In this document: piece after piece, positions 1 to 6,933 of the stretch
Layout: every line of letters starts with the position of its first letter
Position numbering within the stretch: the stretch's first letter is position 1
Source of the DNA: JANMDR01 sp031376425
GTDB taxonomy: Bacteria; Pseudomonadota; Gammaproteobacteria; Burkholderiales; Usitatibacteraceae
Length of the DNA: 22,097 bases
Direction of reading: 5' to 3'
Assembly (NCBI GenBank): GCA_031376425.1
Contig: JANMDR010000155.1
Coordinates: forward strand, 1 to 22,097
Notes under the pieces: generated by a model
Databases searched by the model: none
Told to the model about the DNA's origin: nothing
The model's input: only the letters and a program-made list of their open reading frames with translations
Program-made: the position numbers and the translations under genes

Positions 1-687
1 TTCGCCGATGTGATGTACAAAAACATCAGTACACAATAAATGCCGATAGCCCGCTGCAGTGGCCCTTAAGCACCAATCGTTCTCCTCGCCATAACCGCGA
101 CCAAATGCCGCCTCATCAAGATTCCCGATTTCATTGATGGCATCACGGCTCATCCACATACAAAAACCCACTCCAGTGGGCACTTCCACAGATTGCTTTG
201 CATTCACTTTAGCCGCAAGTGCATCGAGTTGCGCACCCGTAACGTCAAGTGGTAGCGCGTTGGCAACCCCTGTAATAGGATAGCTCGCTAAAGTGGCGTT
301 GTTAGAAAATGGTGTCACCGACGCCACTTTAGCGCCCGATGTGGCACATAAAATAAGGCGTTCCAGCCAGTTCCCGAATACTTCAGCATCACTATTGATG
401 AGTACCACATCATGATTTGGATGCAGCGCTAAGGCTTTATTCACCGATGCCACAAAGCCGAGATTCACGGGATTATGCAGCAAGGTAATGAGGGACGGTA
501 GCGTATTGGCTAATGCCTTCAAATAAGTCGTAATGGGTGGTTCAGGACTTGCGTCATCGACAATGATCACTTGCACCGCAACATTTACGGGCGGGAATTT
601 TTGTATTGTTGATACGATGCTGACAAGCGCCGCTTTGGTTTCCTGCTCTCCGGCATAGACCGGAACGATAATAGATAGATCGCGCAA
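1..687 (-). CDS. Family 2 glycosyltransferase, C-terminus cut by left edge
   Basis: The minus strand reads open from about 687 to the left edge. The start of the frame reads RDLSIIVPVYAGEQ, the usual opening beta strand of a GT-A fold. It is followed by IIVDDASPE (nucleotide-sugar-binding Asp pair), INSDAEVFGNWLE (the DxD-like region), SVTPFSNNATLASYP and GRGYGEENDWCLRA, the acidic acceptor/catalytic-base motif of GT2 enzymes. Family knowledge makes this a cytoplasmic or membrane-associated sugar transferase, often for O-antigen, capsule or protein glycans; donor and acceptor cannot be told. No ATG fits: an in-frame stop lies near 745, and the best start is TTG at 687, six bases after AAAGAG. 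About 229 residues are visible and the remainder lies beyond the window. It is transcribed divergently from gltI. Confidence 0.85.
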   Translation of the reverse strand, partial: MRDLSIIVPVYAGEQETKAALVSIVSTIQKFPPVNVAVQVIIVDDASPEPPITTYLKALANTLPSLITLLHNPVNLGFVASVNKALALHPNHDVVLINSDAEVFGNWLERLILCATSGAKVASVTPFSNNATLASYPITGVANALPLDVTGAQLDALAAKVNAKQSVEVPTGVGFCMWMSRDAINEIGNLDEAAFGRGYGEENDWCLRATAAGYRHLLCTDVFVHHIGE

Positions 688-723
688 TTGCAGCTCTTTA
701 GTATTGTTTTTTGATGAAATATC

Positions 724-729
724 ATTATA
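724..729 (-). promoter_or_regulatory. Candidate -10 box of the glycosyltransferase gene
   Basis: On the minus strand a perfect TATAAT lies about 37 bases before the proposed TTG start. No good -35 hexamer is present at 16-18 bases spacing (GTCTTT or TCGTCT), so the promoter may need an activator. The nearest unit of the tandem repeat array sits where the -35 would be. Confidence 0.45.
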
Positions 730-748
730 AGCGCTGCGGCTCTATAAA

Positions 749-796
749 GACGATAGGGGACGATAAGGACGATTGGAGATGATTGGTGATGATAGG
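749..796. repeat. Five tandem GAYGATWRG units, about 10-bp period
   Basis: Units begin at 749, 759, 768, 778 and 788 and read gacgatagg, gacgataag, gacgattgg, gatgattgg and gatgatagg. The period is 10, 9, 10 and 10 bases, close to one helical turn. The array abuts the candidate -10 box of the glycosyltransferase gene. It could be a binding-site array or simple slippage repeats. Confidence 0.6.
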
Positions 797-909
797 AGGT
801 GGCTAATGCGACACTAAAGTGCTGTGCTGTAGTTATCAATTAACAGGCAATATTGTTGCACCGCAGCATGAATTTTTCATTAAATACGGAAAGTAAATCA
901 CAACGTTAT

Positions 910-943
910 GCGCCAAATGCATAATAGTGCAGTGGCGCTTTTT
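910..943 (+). terminator. Orphan intrinsic terminator upstream of gltI
   Basis: GCGCCA (910-915) pairs with TGGCGC (933-938). A second inner pairing of TGCA with TGCA lies inside it, and TTTTT follows directly. The shape is a plus-strand rho-independent terminator, but no plus-strand gene precedes it. It could end a small RNA, act as an attenuator, or insulate gltI from read-through. Confidence 0.45.
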
Positions 944-1007
944 CTATAAATTTCAGTCGCTTTCATAGCAAAAATGGGGGAATTCATCCACGCATTTTTC
1001 AGCTTTG

Positions 1008-1109
1008 AAGCTCCCCAATATGCAAAAAAATGACGTACTATGTATATGACCATTTCATTACGTTTGGTTCACTTTTGTAGTTTGCAATTTCACTTTATTT
1101 GGGGAGTTT
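1008..1109 (+). promoter_or_regulatory. gltI leader with possible Shine-Dalgarno sequestration
   Basis: AAGCTCCCCAA (1008-1018) can form an 11-pair helix, including one G-U pair, with TTGGGGAGTTT (1099-1109), which contains the gltI Shine-Dalgarno GGGGAG. A competing element TGGGG (975-979 region) could pair with the same CCCCA, and AGCTT/AAGCT (1001-1012) can form a small local hairpin with part of it. This is an arrangement of two mutually exclusive structures. It matters only if transcription starts upstream of about 1008, which the TATAAA at 945-950 would allow. Confidence 0.35.
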
Positions 1110-1115
1110 CTTATC

Positions 1116-2015
1116 ATGCGTACGTCTCAACTACTAAATTCACTTCTAGCAGGCTGCGTTGTTGCTGCTGCTGTTTCGGCACCAGCCATCGCCCAAGAGC
1201 TTACTGGCACGCTGAAAAAAATCAAAGATTCCGGCACCATCACTATCGGCCATCGTGAAACATCGGTTCCATTTTCATATTTGGACGACAAGCAGCAGCC
1301 AATTGGTTACTCGATGGATTTGTGTATGGCCATCGTTGAAGAAGTTAAAAAAGAACTAGCCATGCCGACTATCGCCGTAAAAATGAACCCTGTTACCTCT
1401 CAAACCCGCATTCCGTTGATGTCCAACGGCACTGTAGACTTAGAGTGTGGCTCCACAACAAACACGCTTACCCGCCAAAAGCAAGTCGCCTATGCGCCAA
1501 CTACTTTTGTTACTGGCACAAAATTGCTAGTAAAGAAAACTTCAAAAATTAAATCCTATAAGGATTTAAAAGGCAAAACTGTTGTGGTTACGCAGGGCAC
1601 AACGAATGAGCGCATCATCAAGGCCTTGAGCGACAAAGAAAATTTAGGCATTAAATTCCTGAACGCGAAAGACCATGGCGAATCATTCCTCACTGTTGAA
1701 ACTGGTCGCGCCCAAGCCTTTGCCATGGATGACGTATTACTCTATGGTCTGACAGCAAAAGCAAAGTCCCCAAAAGACTTTGATGTGGTAGGCGATTATT
1801 TGTCTTACGATCCATATGCAATTATGCTCCGCAAAAACGACAGTGATTTTGCCGTTGTCGTTAATCGCGCATTATCAAAACTCATGACTTCCGGTGAAAT
1901 CAATAAGATCTACGACAAATGGTTCATGAACAAGCTACCTGATAACACTATGGTAGGGATGCCGATGAGCCCATTGTTGAAAGCTGCTTTCCAATTACAA
2001 GCACTACCAGAATAA
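1116..2015 (+). CDS. gltI: Glutamate/aspartate ABC transporter, periplasmic binding protein
   Basis: This is the periplasmic solute-binding protein of a polar amino acid importer; GltI-type proteins bind glutamate and aspartate and hand them to the GltJK channel. Residues 1-26 form a signal peptide ending APAIA before QEL. The mature protein carries the family 3 binding-protein pattern, including VTSQTRIPLMSNGTVDLECGS, TTNTLTRQKQVAYAP, TFVTGTKLLVKK and the second-lobe block GKTVVVTQGTTNE. Its 299 residues match the usual length of about 300. The start has a strong GGGGAG nine bases upstream. It is followed by a 219-base gap with a hairpin before gltJ, a usual way of making more binding protein than permease. 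Exact substrate preference is inferred. Confidence 0.92.
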   Translation: MRTSQLLNSLLAGCVVAAAVSAPAIAQELTGTLKKIKDSGTITIGHRETSVPFSYLDDKQQPIGYSMDLCMAIVEEVKKELAMPTIAVKMNPVTSQTRIPLMSNGTVDLECGSTTNTLTRQKQVAYAPTTFVTGTKLLVKKTSKIKSYKDLKGKTVVVTQGTTNERIIKALSDKENLGIKFLNAKDHGESFLTVETGRAQAFAMDDVLLYGLTAKAKSPKDFDVVGDYLSYDPYAIMLRKNDSDFAVVVNRALSKLMTSGEINKIYDKWFMNKLPDNTMVGMPMSPLLKAAFQLQALPE

Positions 2016-2037
2016 GCCTACGCACTTAGATATAAAC

Positions 2038-2068
2038 TGAGCGAGGAACCCAAAAGGTTTCTCGCTCA
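2038..2068 (+). terminator. Intercistronic hairpin gltI-gltJ (attenuator or stabiliser)
   Basis: A 13-pair stem with one G-U pair, TGAGCGAGGAACC against GGTTTCTCGCTCA, encloses a five-base loop CAAAA. No T run follows, so full termination is unlikely. Such hairpins after a binding-protein gene commonly stabilise the upstream mRNA segment. Confidence 0.55.
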
Positions 2069-2158
2069 ATGTCATTTGAAGAAGCACTTACAAAATAATA
2101 AATAGTTCACGATGCCGCAAACTTGACCGCTTATCCAGTGGCGTGCTGCGCGTTTGCA

Positions 2159-2194
2159 GCGAATTTGCCAGCAAAATTGCCAGCGAAATTACGA
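2159..2194. repeat. Three degenerate 12-bp tandem units before gltJ
   Basis: gcgaatttgcca, gcaaaattgcca and gcgaaattacga lie head to tail 40-75 bases before the gltJ start. They have no recognised function and may be slippage products in the untranslated spacer. Confidence 0.5.
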
Positions 2195-2234
2195 ATTGGC
2201 AGCACCCAACCAATGTACATAATGGAGAGCATGC

Positions 2235-3005
2235 ATGGACTTAAATTGGAAAGTTTTTTGGGATACGCCGCCATCGGGCGGTGGCATCTACCTTGATTGG
2301 ATTTTTTCTGGTCTGTTTTGGACCGTATCAGTTTCACTTTGTGCGTGGGTCATCGCCTTCAGTTTGGGCTCAATTATTGGCGTAATTCGTACCACACCGT
2401 TAAAAATTCCGCGTTTCATCGCGACTTGCTATGTAGAGCTGTTTCGCAATATTCCGCTGCTAGTGCAAATGTTTCTCTGGTATTTCGTCATGCCCGAGCT
2501 TATTCCTAAAGGGGCAAGTGAATGGCTTAAATCAGATTACTCCAATTTAGTCACCCTCCCCTTTGCCGCACAGTTTGGCCTGTGGGAATTTACCGCTGCA
2601 GTGTTGTGCCTAGGGTTATATACGGCATCACGCGTTGCTGAGCAAGTGCGTGCGGGTATCGAATCACTGCCCAAAGGCCAAACCAATGCGGGCTTAGCGA
2701 TGGGTTTTACCTTGCCCCAAGTTTATCGCTATGTCATTTTACCGATGGCGTATCGACTTATTATCCCGCCGATGACGTCTGAATTTTTGACCATTTTCAA
2801 AAACTCCTCGGCTGCCCTTACCATCAGTATTTTGGAACTCACCGCGCAAAGTCGGCAAATTTCGGAATACACCTTCCGTACTTTTGAAGCGCTTACCGCC
2901 GCCACCCTTATTTATATCATCATCACTTTGATTGTTATTTTTGCAATGCGTTTTCTTGAGGGCAAATTAGCTGTGCCGGGTTATGTCTCACAAGGAGGGC
3001 ATTAA
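2235..3005 (+). CDS. gltJ: Glutamate/aspartate ABC transporter permease GltJ
   Basis: This is one of two inner-membrane channel subunits of the importer. The protein has 256 residues with several hydrophobic spans: about 23-49, the 70-90 region, 112-130 and a C-terminal one near 225-245. The HisMQ-type block YVELFRNIPLLVQMFLWYF is followed by the ATPase-contacting EAA loop, EQVRAGIESLPKGQTNAGLAMG. The ATG at 2235 is six bases after GGAGA; an out-of-frame ATG lies four bases earlier. Its length is slightly above the E. coli protein (246). The stop is one base before the gltK start, so the two permeases are probably translationally coupled. Confidence 0.92.
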   Translation: MDLNWKVFWDTPPSGGGIYLDWIFSGLFWTVSVSLCAWVIAFSLGSIIGVIRTTPLKIPRFIATCYVELFRNIPLLVQMFLWYFVMPELIPKGASEWLKSDYSNLVTLPFAAQFGLWEFTAAVLCLGLYTASRVAEQVRAGIESLPKGQTNAGLAMGFTLPQVYRYVILPMAYRLIIPPMTSEFLTIFKNSSAALTISILELTAQSRQISEYTFRTFEALTAATLIYIIITLIVIFAMRFLEGKLAVPGYVSQGGH

Positions 3006-3006
3006 C

Positions 3007-3693
3007 ATGGGTGACTTAGACTTCAGTATCATTGAACGTAACCTACCGTTTTTGATGGCGGGTTTATGGTTTTCAATTAAGCTATTTGCGATAGCTTTAG
3101 CAGGTGGTATTTTCTTTGGCACCCTGCTGGCGATGGCACGACTTTCAAGTTTTAAACCGCTATCGTTCATGTCAGCAACGTTTGTAAATTTAATCCGATC
3201 AGTGCCCTTTATTTTGGCGATTTTCTGGTTTTATTTTTTAACGCCAGCTATCGTAAAAATGATTACCGGTCAGCAAGGTGAGGCGATTGGTCCTTGGACA
3301 TCTGCAGTCATCGCCTTTATTGTGGTTGAATCTGCCTACTACTCCGAAATTATACGTGCGGGTATTCAATCGGTATCGCGCGGGCAGCCAGCAGCTGCCT
3401 ATGCGTTAGGCATGAACTATTGGCAATCAATGGCCTTTGTGGTGCTACCGCAGGCGTTTCGGAACATGGTTCCGATCATGCTTACCCAAGCCATCATTCT
3501 TTTCCAAGATACCTCGCTCGTCTATGTAGTCGGCTTGAAGGATTTTCTCGGCTCAGCTGCCAAGGCGGGGCAACTCGCCGGACGCTTAGTGGAGATGTAT
3601 ATTTTTGTGGCGGTGGTGTTCTTCATCATTTGCTTTACGGCTTCAAAACTCGTTAAGTATATTCAAGTTAGAACCACACCCGGCGCGCGTTAG
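3007..3693 (+). CDS. gltK: Glutamate/aspartate ABC transporter permease GltK
   Basis: This is the second channel subunit of the importer, 228 residues from the ATG at 3007. That start is preferred over an in-frame ATG at 2983 because AAGGAGG lies eight bases upstream and the protein then begins MGDLDFSIIERNLPFLM, in line with the usual length of about 224. Hydrophobic spans are visible near 20-45, 57-80, 92-110 and 190-215. FVNLIRSVPFILAIFWFYF and the EAA loop EIIRAGIQSVSRGQPAAAYALG identify the family. It sits between gltJ and gltL in the same operon. Confidence 0.92.
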   Translation: MGDLDFSIIERNLPFLMAGLWFSIKLFAIALAGGIFFGTLLAMARLSSFKPLSFMSATFVNLIRSVPFILAIFWFYFLTPAIVKMITGQQGEAIGPWTSAVIAFIVVESAYYSEIIRAGIQSVSRGQPAAAYALGMNYWQSMAFVVLPQAFRNMVPIMLTQAIILFQDTSLVYVVGLKDFLGSAAKAGQLAGRLVEMYIFVAVVFFIICFTASKLVKYIQVRTTPGAR

Positions 3694-3755
3694 ATCACTT
3701 TTAACAGCGCACCCCATTTAAATTAGTGGCAACAAATATAAGACTGGATAACATC

Positions 3756-4493
3756 ATGGCAATGATTGATATTAAGAACGTAAGCAAGTGGTATGGCACC
3801 AAACAGGTTTTGGTTGATTGCACAACGGAAGTTAAAAAGGGCGAGGTTGTCGTGGTGTGCGGCCCTTCAGGTTCAGGAAAATCTACATTAATTAAAACTG
3901 TAAATGGGCTTGAGCCGTTTCAAAAAGGTGAAATCACTGTAGATGGTATTTCGGTAGGCGGCAAAAACGCTGACCTTTCCAAACTACGCTCGCGCGTGGG
4001 AATGGTGTTTCAAAATTTCGAGCTGTTCCCGCACATGAGCGTGACCAAAAATCTTGTCATTGCGCAAACGAAAGTGCTAGGTCGGAACAGTGATGAAGCC
4101 CATGAAAAAGGCTTAAAATTCCTTAATCGTGTCGGTTTATCCGAACATGCGGACAAATTCCCCGCCCAACTCTCAGGCGGTCAGCAACAACGCGTCGCCA
4201 TCGCCCGCGCTTTGTGCATGGACCCAATTTGTATGTTATTCGATGAGCCAACATCTGCTCTTGATCCCGAAATGATCAACGAAGTGCTGGATGTAATGGT
4301 GGAATTAGCGCACGAAGGCATGACCATGATGTGCGTTACCCATGAAATGGGTTTTGCTAAAAAGGTCGCTACACGCGTGATTTTCATGGAAAAAGGCGGC
4401 ACAATATTGGAAGACTGTACTAAGGACGAATTTTTCGGTTCTCCCCGCAAACAGCGTACGCAGGATTTTCTCTCCAAGATTTTGCATAACTGA
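3756..4493 (+). CDS. gltL: Glutamate/aspartate ABC transporter ATPase GltL
   Basis: This is the cytoplasmic ATPase that powers the GltIJK importer. Visible motifs are Walker A GPSGSGKST (36-44), Q-loop Gln in VFQNF (86), signature LSGGQQQR (139-146), Walker B ICMLFDEPTSALD (158-170) and the switch His in VTHEMGF (196). The start chosen is ATG at 3756 (MAMIDIKNVSKWYG, 245 residues against about 241 in E. coli). A GTG at 3726 would add ten residues unlike the family. The Shine-Dalgarno is weak (TGGATAA). A hairpin with a short T-rich tail ends the operon just downstream. Confidence 0.93.
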   Translation: MAMIDIKNVSKWYGTKQVLVDCTTEVKKGEVVVVCGPSGSGKSTLIKTVNGLEPFQKGEITVDGISVGGKNADLSKLRSRVGMVFQNFELFPHMSVTKNLVIAQTKVLGRNSDEAHEKGLKFLNRVGLSEHADKFPAQLSGGQQQRVAIARALCMDPICMLFDEPTSALDPEMINEVLDVMVELAHEGMTMMCVTHEMGFAKKVATRVIFMEKGGTILEDCTKDEFFGSPRKQRTQDFLSKILHN

Positions 4494-4531
4494 TTTTGCA
4501 TCTCTAAAACTTTTGCATTTACGTTTGGTCA

Positions 4532-4566
4532 CAACATGGAGCCTTTTAGGCTCCATGTTGCTTTAT
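4532..4566 (+). terminator. Terminator of gltIJKL operon
   Basis: A perfect 12-pair stem, CAACATGGAGCC against GGCTCCATGTTG with loop TTTTA, is followed by CTTTAT. The T tract is short, but position and stem strength fit the operon end. Confidence 0.7.
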
Positions 4567-4615
4567 AGTGTGTAATGATGCTTTGCACATATCGCTACAC
4601 CCATTTTAAAAAGCT

Positions 4616-5761
4616 ATGAACACAAAACTCACGATTGCCTCCATTCTTGCTGTAATTTTCGCCTTGGGATTCGCAGGCTATAAGTTACTAGCGCCACCGC
4701 CCGAAACCATGACTGCGGCTGAAATTGCCGCCGCCGGCAAACAAGCCCGCGCCGAGATATCTGCGTCCGCGACTGCCGCCACCGGCAATGTCGTCACCGC
4801 ACCCGCGCCGGTATTGGGCGCAACTAGCGGTAGCGTCCGTGCAGTAGCAATTCCCAATAACGGTAAACGCCAGCTGCAAATTGAGTTTGAACGGGGCGAT
4901 AAATTTAAAGAAATTTTTGATCGCTACGCCGCTAATCCTGACGGCGCCGACCCAGAATTAAAATACTACGCAGCAGCGTCCCTTGAGCGTTGCCTGTTTC
5001 GCACTAAACAAAAACCGGATTCTGAAAAAGAACGCGAGCGCTTCACCGCACGCTTGAAAGACAATGATCCTAATAATCAAGTGCGCACCGATGCTTTCAA
5101 TGCCTTGCAAAAGCAATGTGAAGGCTTTTACGGCCTTAATTTAAGCGGCGCTGATGTGAGTCGCATTTTCAAAGAAAGCGCTGCTGGCGGCAATCCTGCT
5201 GCTAAATTAGCGGTAATGGCTGATGCCTATCGAGATCAAACGCGCGCGGCCAAAACCATGGAAGAACGGCGTTTGTCGGAAGACCAACTTTCCACCATGC
5301 GCGATGCGCTTGCCAGCAAAGATCCTGCCGCCTTGCAACGCGCTGGCAATATCTTAAATTACGGCTCCTCCCAGCTTCAGGATCGTAAAGTAGGCCAAGA
5401 CGGTGTTGCCTTCAATCCCCGTGAATGGGGTGCGGCGTGGCAGCTTGCGGCCTGTGATTTTGGCGGTGCCTGCGGTTCTGACAATGCCCGCTTACTTAGC
5501 GGCTGCGCGAATCAAGGCTACTGTGGCTATCAAAATCTTGAATCGTATATGCAATTTAATGAATTGCCGCCTAGCGTTTATGCCAACGCTCAGCAAAACC
5601 GCGCCGACATCATCAACGCCATTCAAAATGGCCGCTGGGATTGGTTAGGGATTGCACCGGGTTCAGGCCGCACTGTCGTTCTGACCCCGTTGCCCGCGCC
5701 GCCAGTAGTAAAACCTGGAACCACAACACCAGCACCAACGCCAGTGAAGCCGAAGGGTTAG
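4616..5761 (+). CDS. Uncharacterised membrane-anchored protein with C-terminal Cys-bearing module
   Basis: I do not assign a function. Residues 5-26 (LTIASILAVIFALGFAGYKLLA) form a single membrane anchor or uncleaved signal, so the 381-residue protein probably faces the periplasm. An Ala/Pro-rich linker (about 27-75) leads to a helical charged region with two Cys (LERCLFRTKQ, QKQCEGFYG) that looks like a helical repeat fold. A conserved-looking module follows at about 275-350: ACDFGGAC, LLSGC, GYCGY and NGRWDWLGIAPG. The last 25 residues are Pro/Thr/Lys-rich and disordered. The paired cysteines suggest disulfides. I recall similar hypothetical proteins in Oxalobacteraceae, unverified. No clear Shine-Dalgarno precedes the ATG. 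It stands alone between a terminator and a 212-base gap. Confidence 0.75.
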   Translation: MNTKLTIASILAVIFALGFAGYKLLAPPPETMTAAEIAAAGKQARAEISASATAATGNVVTAPAPVLGATSGSVRAVAIPNNGKRQLQIEFERGDKFKEIFDRYAANPDGADPELKYYAAASLERCLFRTKQKPDSEKERERFTARLKDNDPNNQVRTDAFNALQKQCEGFYGLNLSGADVSRIFKESAAGGNPAAKLAVMADAYRDQTRAAKTMEERRLSEDQLSTMRDALASKDPAALQRAGNILNYGSSQLQDRKVGQDGVAFNPREWGAAWQLAACDFGGACGSDNARLLSGCANQGYCGYQNLESYMQFNELPPSVYANAQQNRADIINAIQNGRWDWLGIAPGSGRTVVLTPLPAPPVVKPGTTTPAPTPVKPKG

Positions 5762-5973
5762 TTAAATCTCGCCTGCCTGTGCTCAACTTTGTGTTTCACC
5801 GCACAAAAATGACTTGCCGTTACAATTTATTGCGATCAACACGCCAAATTAGCTGAAACTTTCGTCGCAATAGTCAACCTAAGTTCGAGTGACATCGTTT
5901 ATTGTCGTAGAACTACTGCTAGTTATTTGGGCAATCAATCGTTTATTTGATTTTTCCTCCGAGGAGAACCACC

Positions 5974-6660
5974 ATGTTCCAATCATTTCGTACCACCGTT
6001 TTGAGTGCAGCTATCTCAGCAGCCTTTTTAGGTATTGCTACCACCGCTACCGCACAACTCCATAACGATACAGCGACGGTATTATCAGCCATACCAATCA
6101 CCGAGCGCGTCGCCACGCCACGGCGTGATTGCACGACTGAGCAAGTTACTGCCTTTGAAGAACGCCGCACCCCGCGCGTGGTAAGCGAGGAAGTGGTTGA
6201 GCGTCGCAGCGATACCAAAGGCTCTGGTGCTGGCACGGTTTTAGGTGCAATTATTGGTGGTGTAGTTGGTCATCAATTTGGTAATAGCAGTGGCGGGCGT
6301 GATCGTGGCACAGCAGTGGGCGCAGTTCTTGGTGGGGTAATTGGTAACAATATCGAAAATGACGCTAATCGCGATAGCGGCAGCTACCGTACAGCAACCC
6401 GTCAAGGCTACGATGTTGAGCGCGTACCAGTAAGCCGTGATGTGCAGCGTTGCAATACTGTTTCTGAATATCGCGAAGTTGTGCGCGGCTATGATGTTAA
6501 GTTTCGCTACAATGGCCGTGACTATACAACGCGCATGGATCATGACCCTGGAACAACAATTGCCGTAAACGTGGCGGTGCGCCCAGTAACATCAACATAT
6601 CCAGCACCAGTAAGCTCTCGCGGTAACCAACCTGTGCCAAGTTATTCGCGCTCGTACTAA
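5974..6660 (+). CDS. Exported glycine-zipper 2TM (Rick_17kDa-like) protein
   Basis: Residues 1-27 are a signal peptide ending ATA before QLH. The core at 84-127 is a glycine zipper made of two Gly-rich hydrophobic hairpin strands, AGTVLGAIIGGVVGHQFG and GTAVGAVLGGVIGNNIE, separated by a Gly/Arg turn. This is the signature of the 17-kDa surface antigen family, found in envelope or outer-membrane-associated proteins. The C-terminal part (about 150-210) has one Cys and a beta-like stretch, VVRGYDVKFRYNGRDYTTRMDHDPGTT, also usual in this family. No lipobox is seen. The ATG at 5974 is taken because GAGGAG precedes it by seven bases; an upstream in-frame ATG at 5947 would spoil the signal peptide. 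The 228-residue gene is followed by its own strong terminator. Confidence 0.87.
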   Translation: MFQSFRTTVLSAAISAAFLGIATTATAQLHNDTATVLSAIPITERVATPRRDCTTEQVTAFEERRTPRVVSEEVVERRSDTKGSGAGTVLGAIIGGVVGHQFGNSSGGRDRGTAVGAVLGGVIGNNIENDANRDSGSYRTATRQGYDVERVPVSRDVQRCNTVSEYREVVRGYDVKFRYNGRDYTTRMDHDPGTTIAVNVAVRPVTSTYPAPVSSRGNQPVPSYSRSY

Positions 6661-6699
6661 GTCCGCAGGCAGTATTCGAAAATACGCGCTTAATTGCGC

Positions 6700-6733
6700 A
6701 ACGCCCCACAGCGATAGCTGTGGGGCGTTTTCA
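6700..6733 (+). terminator. Terminator of glycine-zipper gene
   Basis: A perfect 13-pair stem, AACGCCCCACAGC against GCTGTGGGGCGTT, with tetraloop GATA and a T-rich tail (ttttcaattt) lies about 40 bases after the stop codon. Confidence 0.85.
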
Positions 6734-6747
6734 ATTTAAAGCGTAGA

Positions 6748-6810
6748 AAGAAGGTGCTAAAAATCGCGTTAAAAAAAATATTAGGTTTCAATCGCTTACA
6801 ACACCTTCTT
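6748..6810. repeat. 9-bp inverted repeat in intergenic gap
   Basis: AAGAAGGTG (6748-6756) and CACCTTCTT (6802-6810) are exact reverse complements 45 bases apart, in the untranslated region before the 6934 gene. They may form a long-range stem; no function is known. Confidence 0.4.
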
Positions 6811-6933
6811 AAAGTCCAGTTTAACGGGTAATATTACACATAATTGTTGTAATGAGCCGCGTGCAAGCGCGATTACTTCTGTTCGCACAGATAAACCCAT
6901 CCGTGTTGCGGTAACTTATCAAAGCATCGAAAA

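Larger units (their letters stand above)
688..1115. other. Divergent intergenic region, glycosyltransferase / gltI
   Basis: This 428-base gap has no convincing gene; the short open frames here have no ribosome binding site and poor composition. It contains the -10 box and repeat array for the leftward gene, an orphan plus-strand hairpin with a T run (910-943), a TATAAA at 945-950 that might serve gltI but lacks a good -35, and a leader that can sequester the gltI ribosome binding site. Confidence 0.6.

Noticed and set aside
585..839. Minus-strand open frame of 84 codons overlapping the glycosyltransferase start
   Set aside because: It has no ribosome binding site and unnatural composition, and it overlaps the correct GT2 frame, which shows clear motifs.
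1058..1087. Possible sigma-54 promoter before gltI (TGGTTCAC ... TTTGCA)
   Set aside because: The GG and GC elements are 16 bases apart, whereas sigma-54 needs 10.
5779..5812. Terminator after the 4616-5761 gene (tttgtg against cacaaa)
   Set aside because: The stem is only six AT-rich pairs with no T run, too weak to call.
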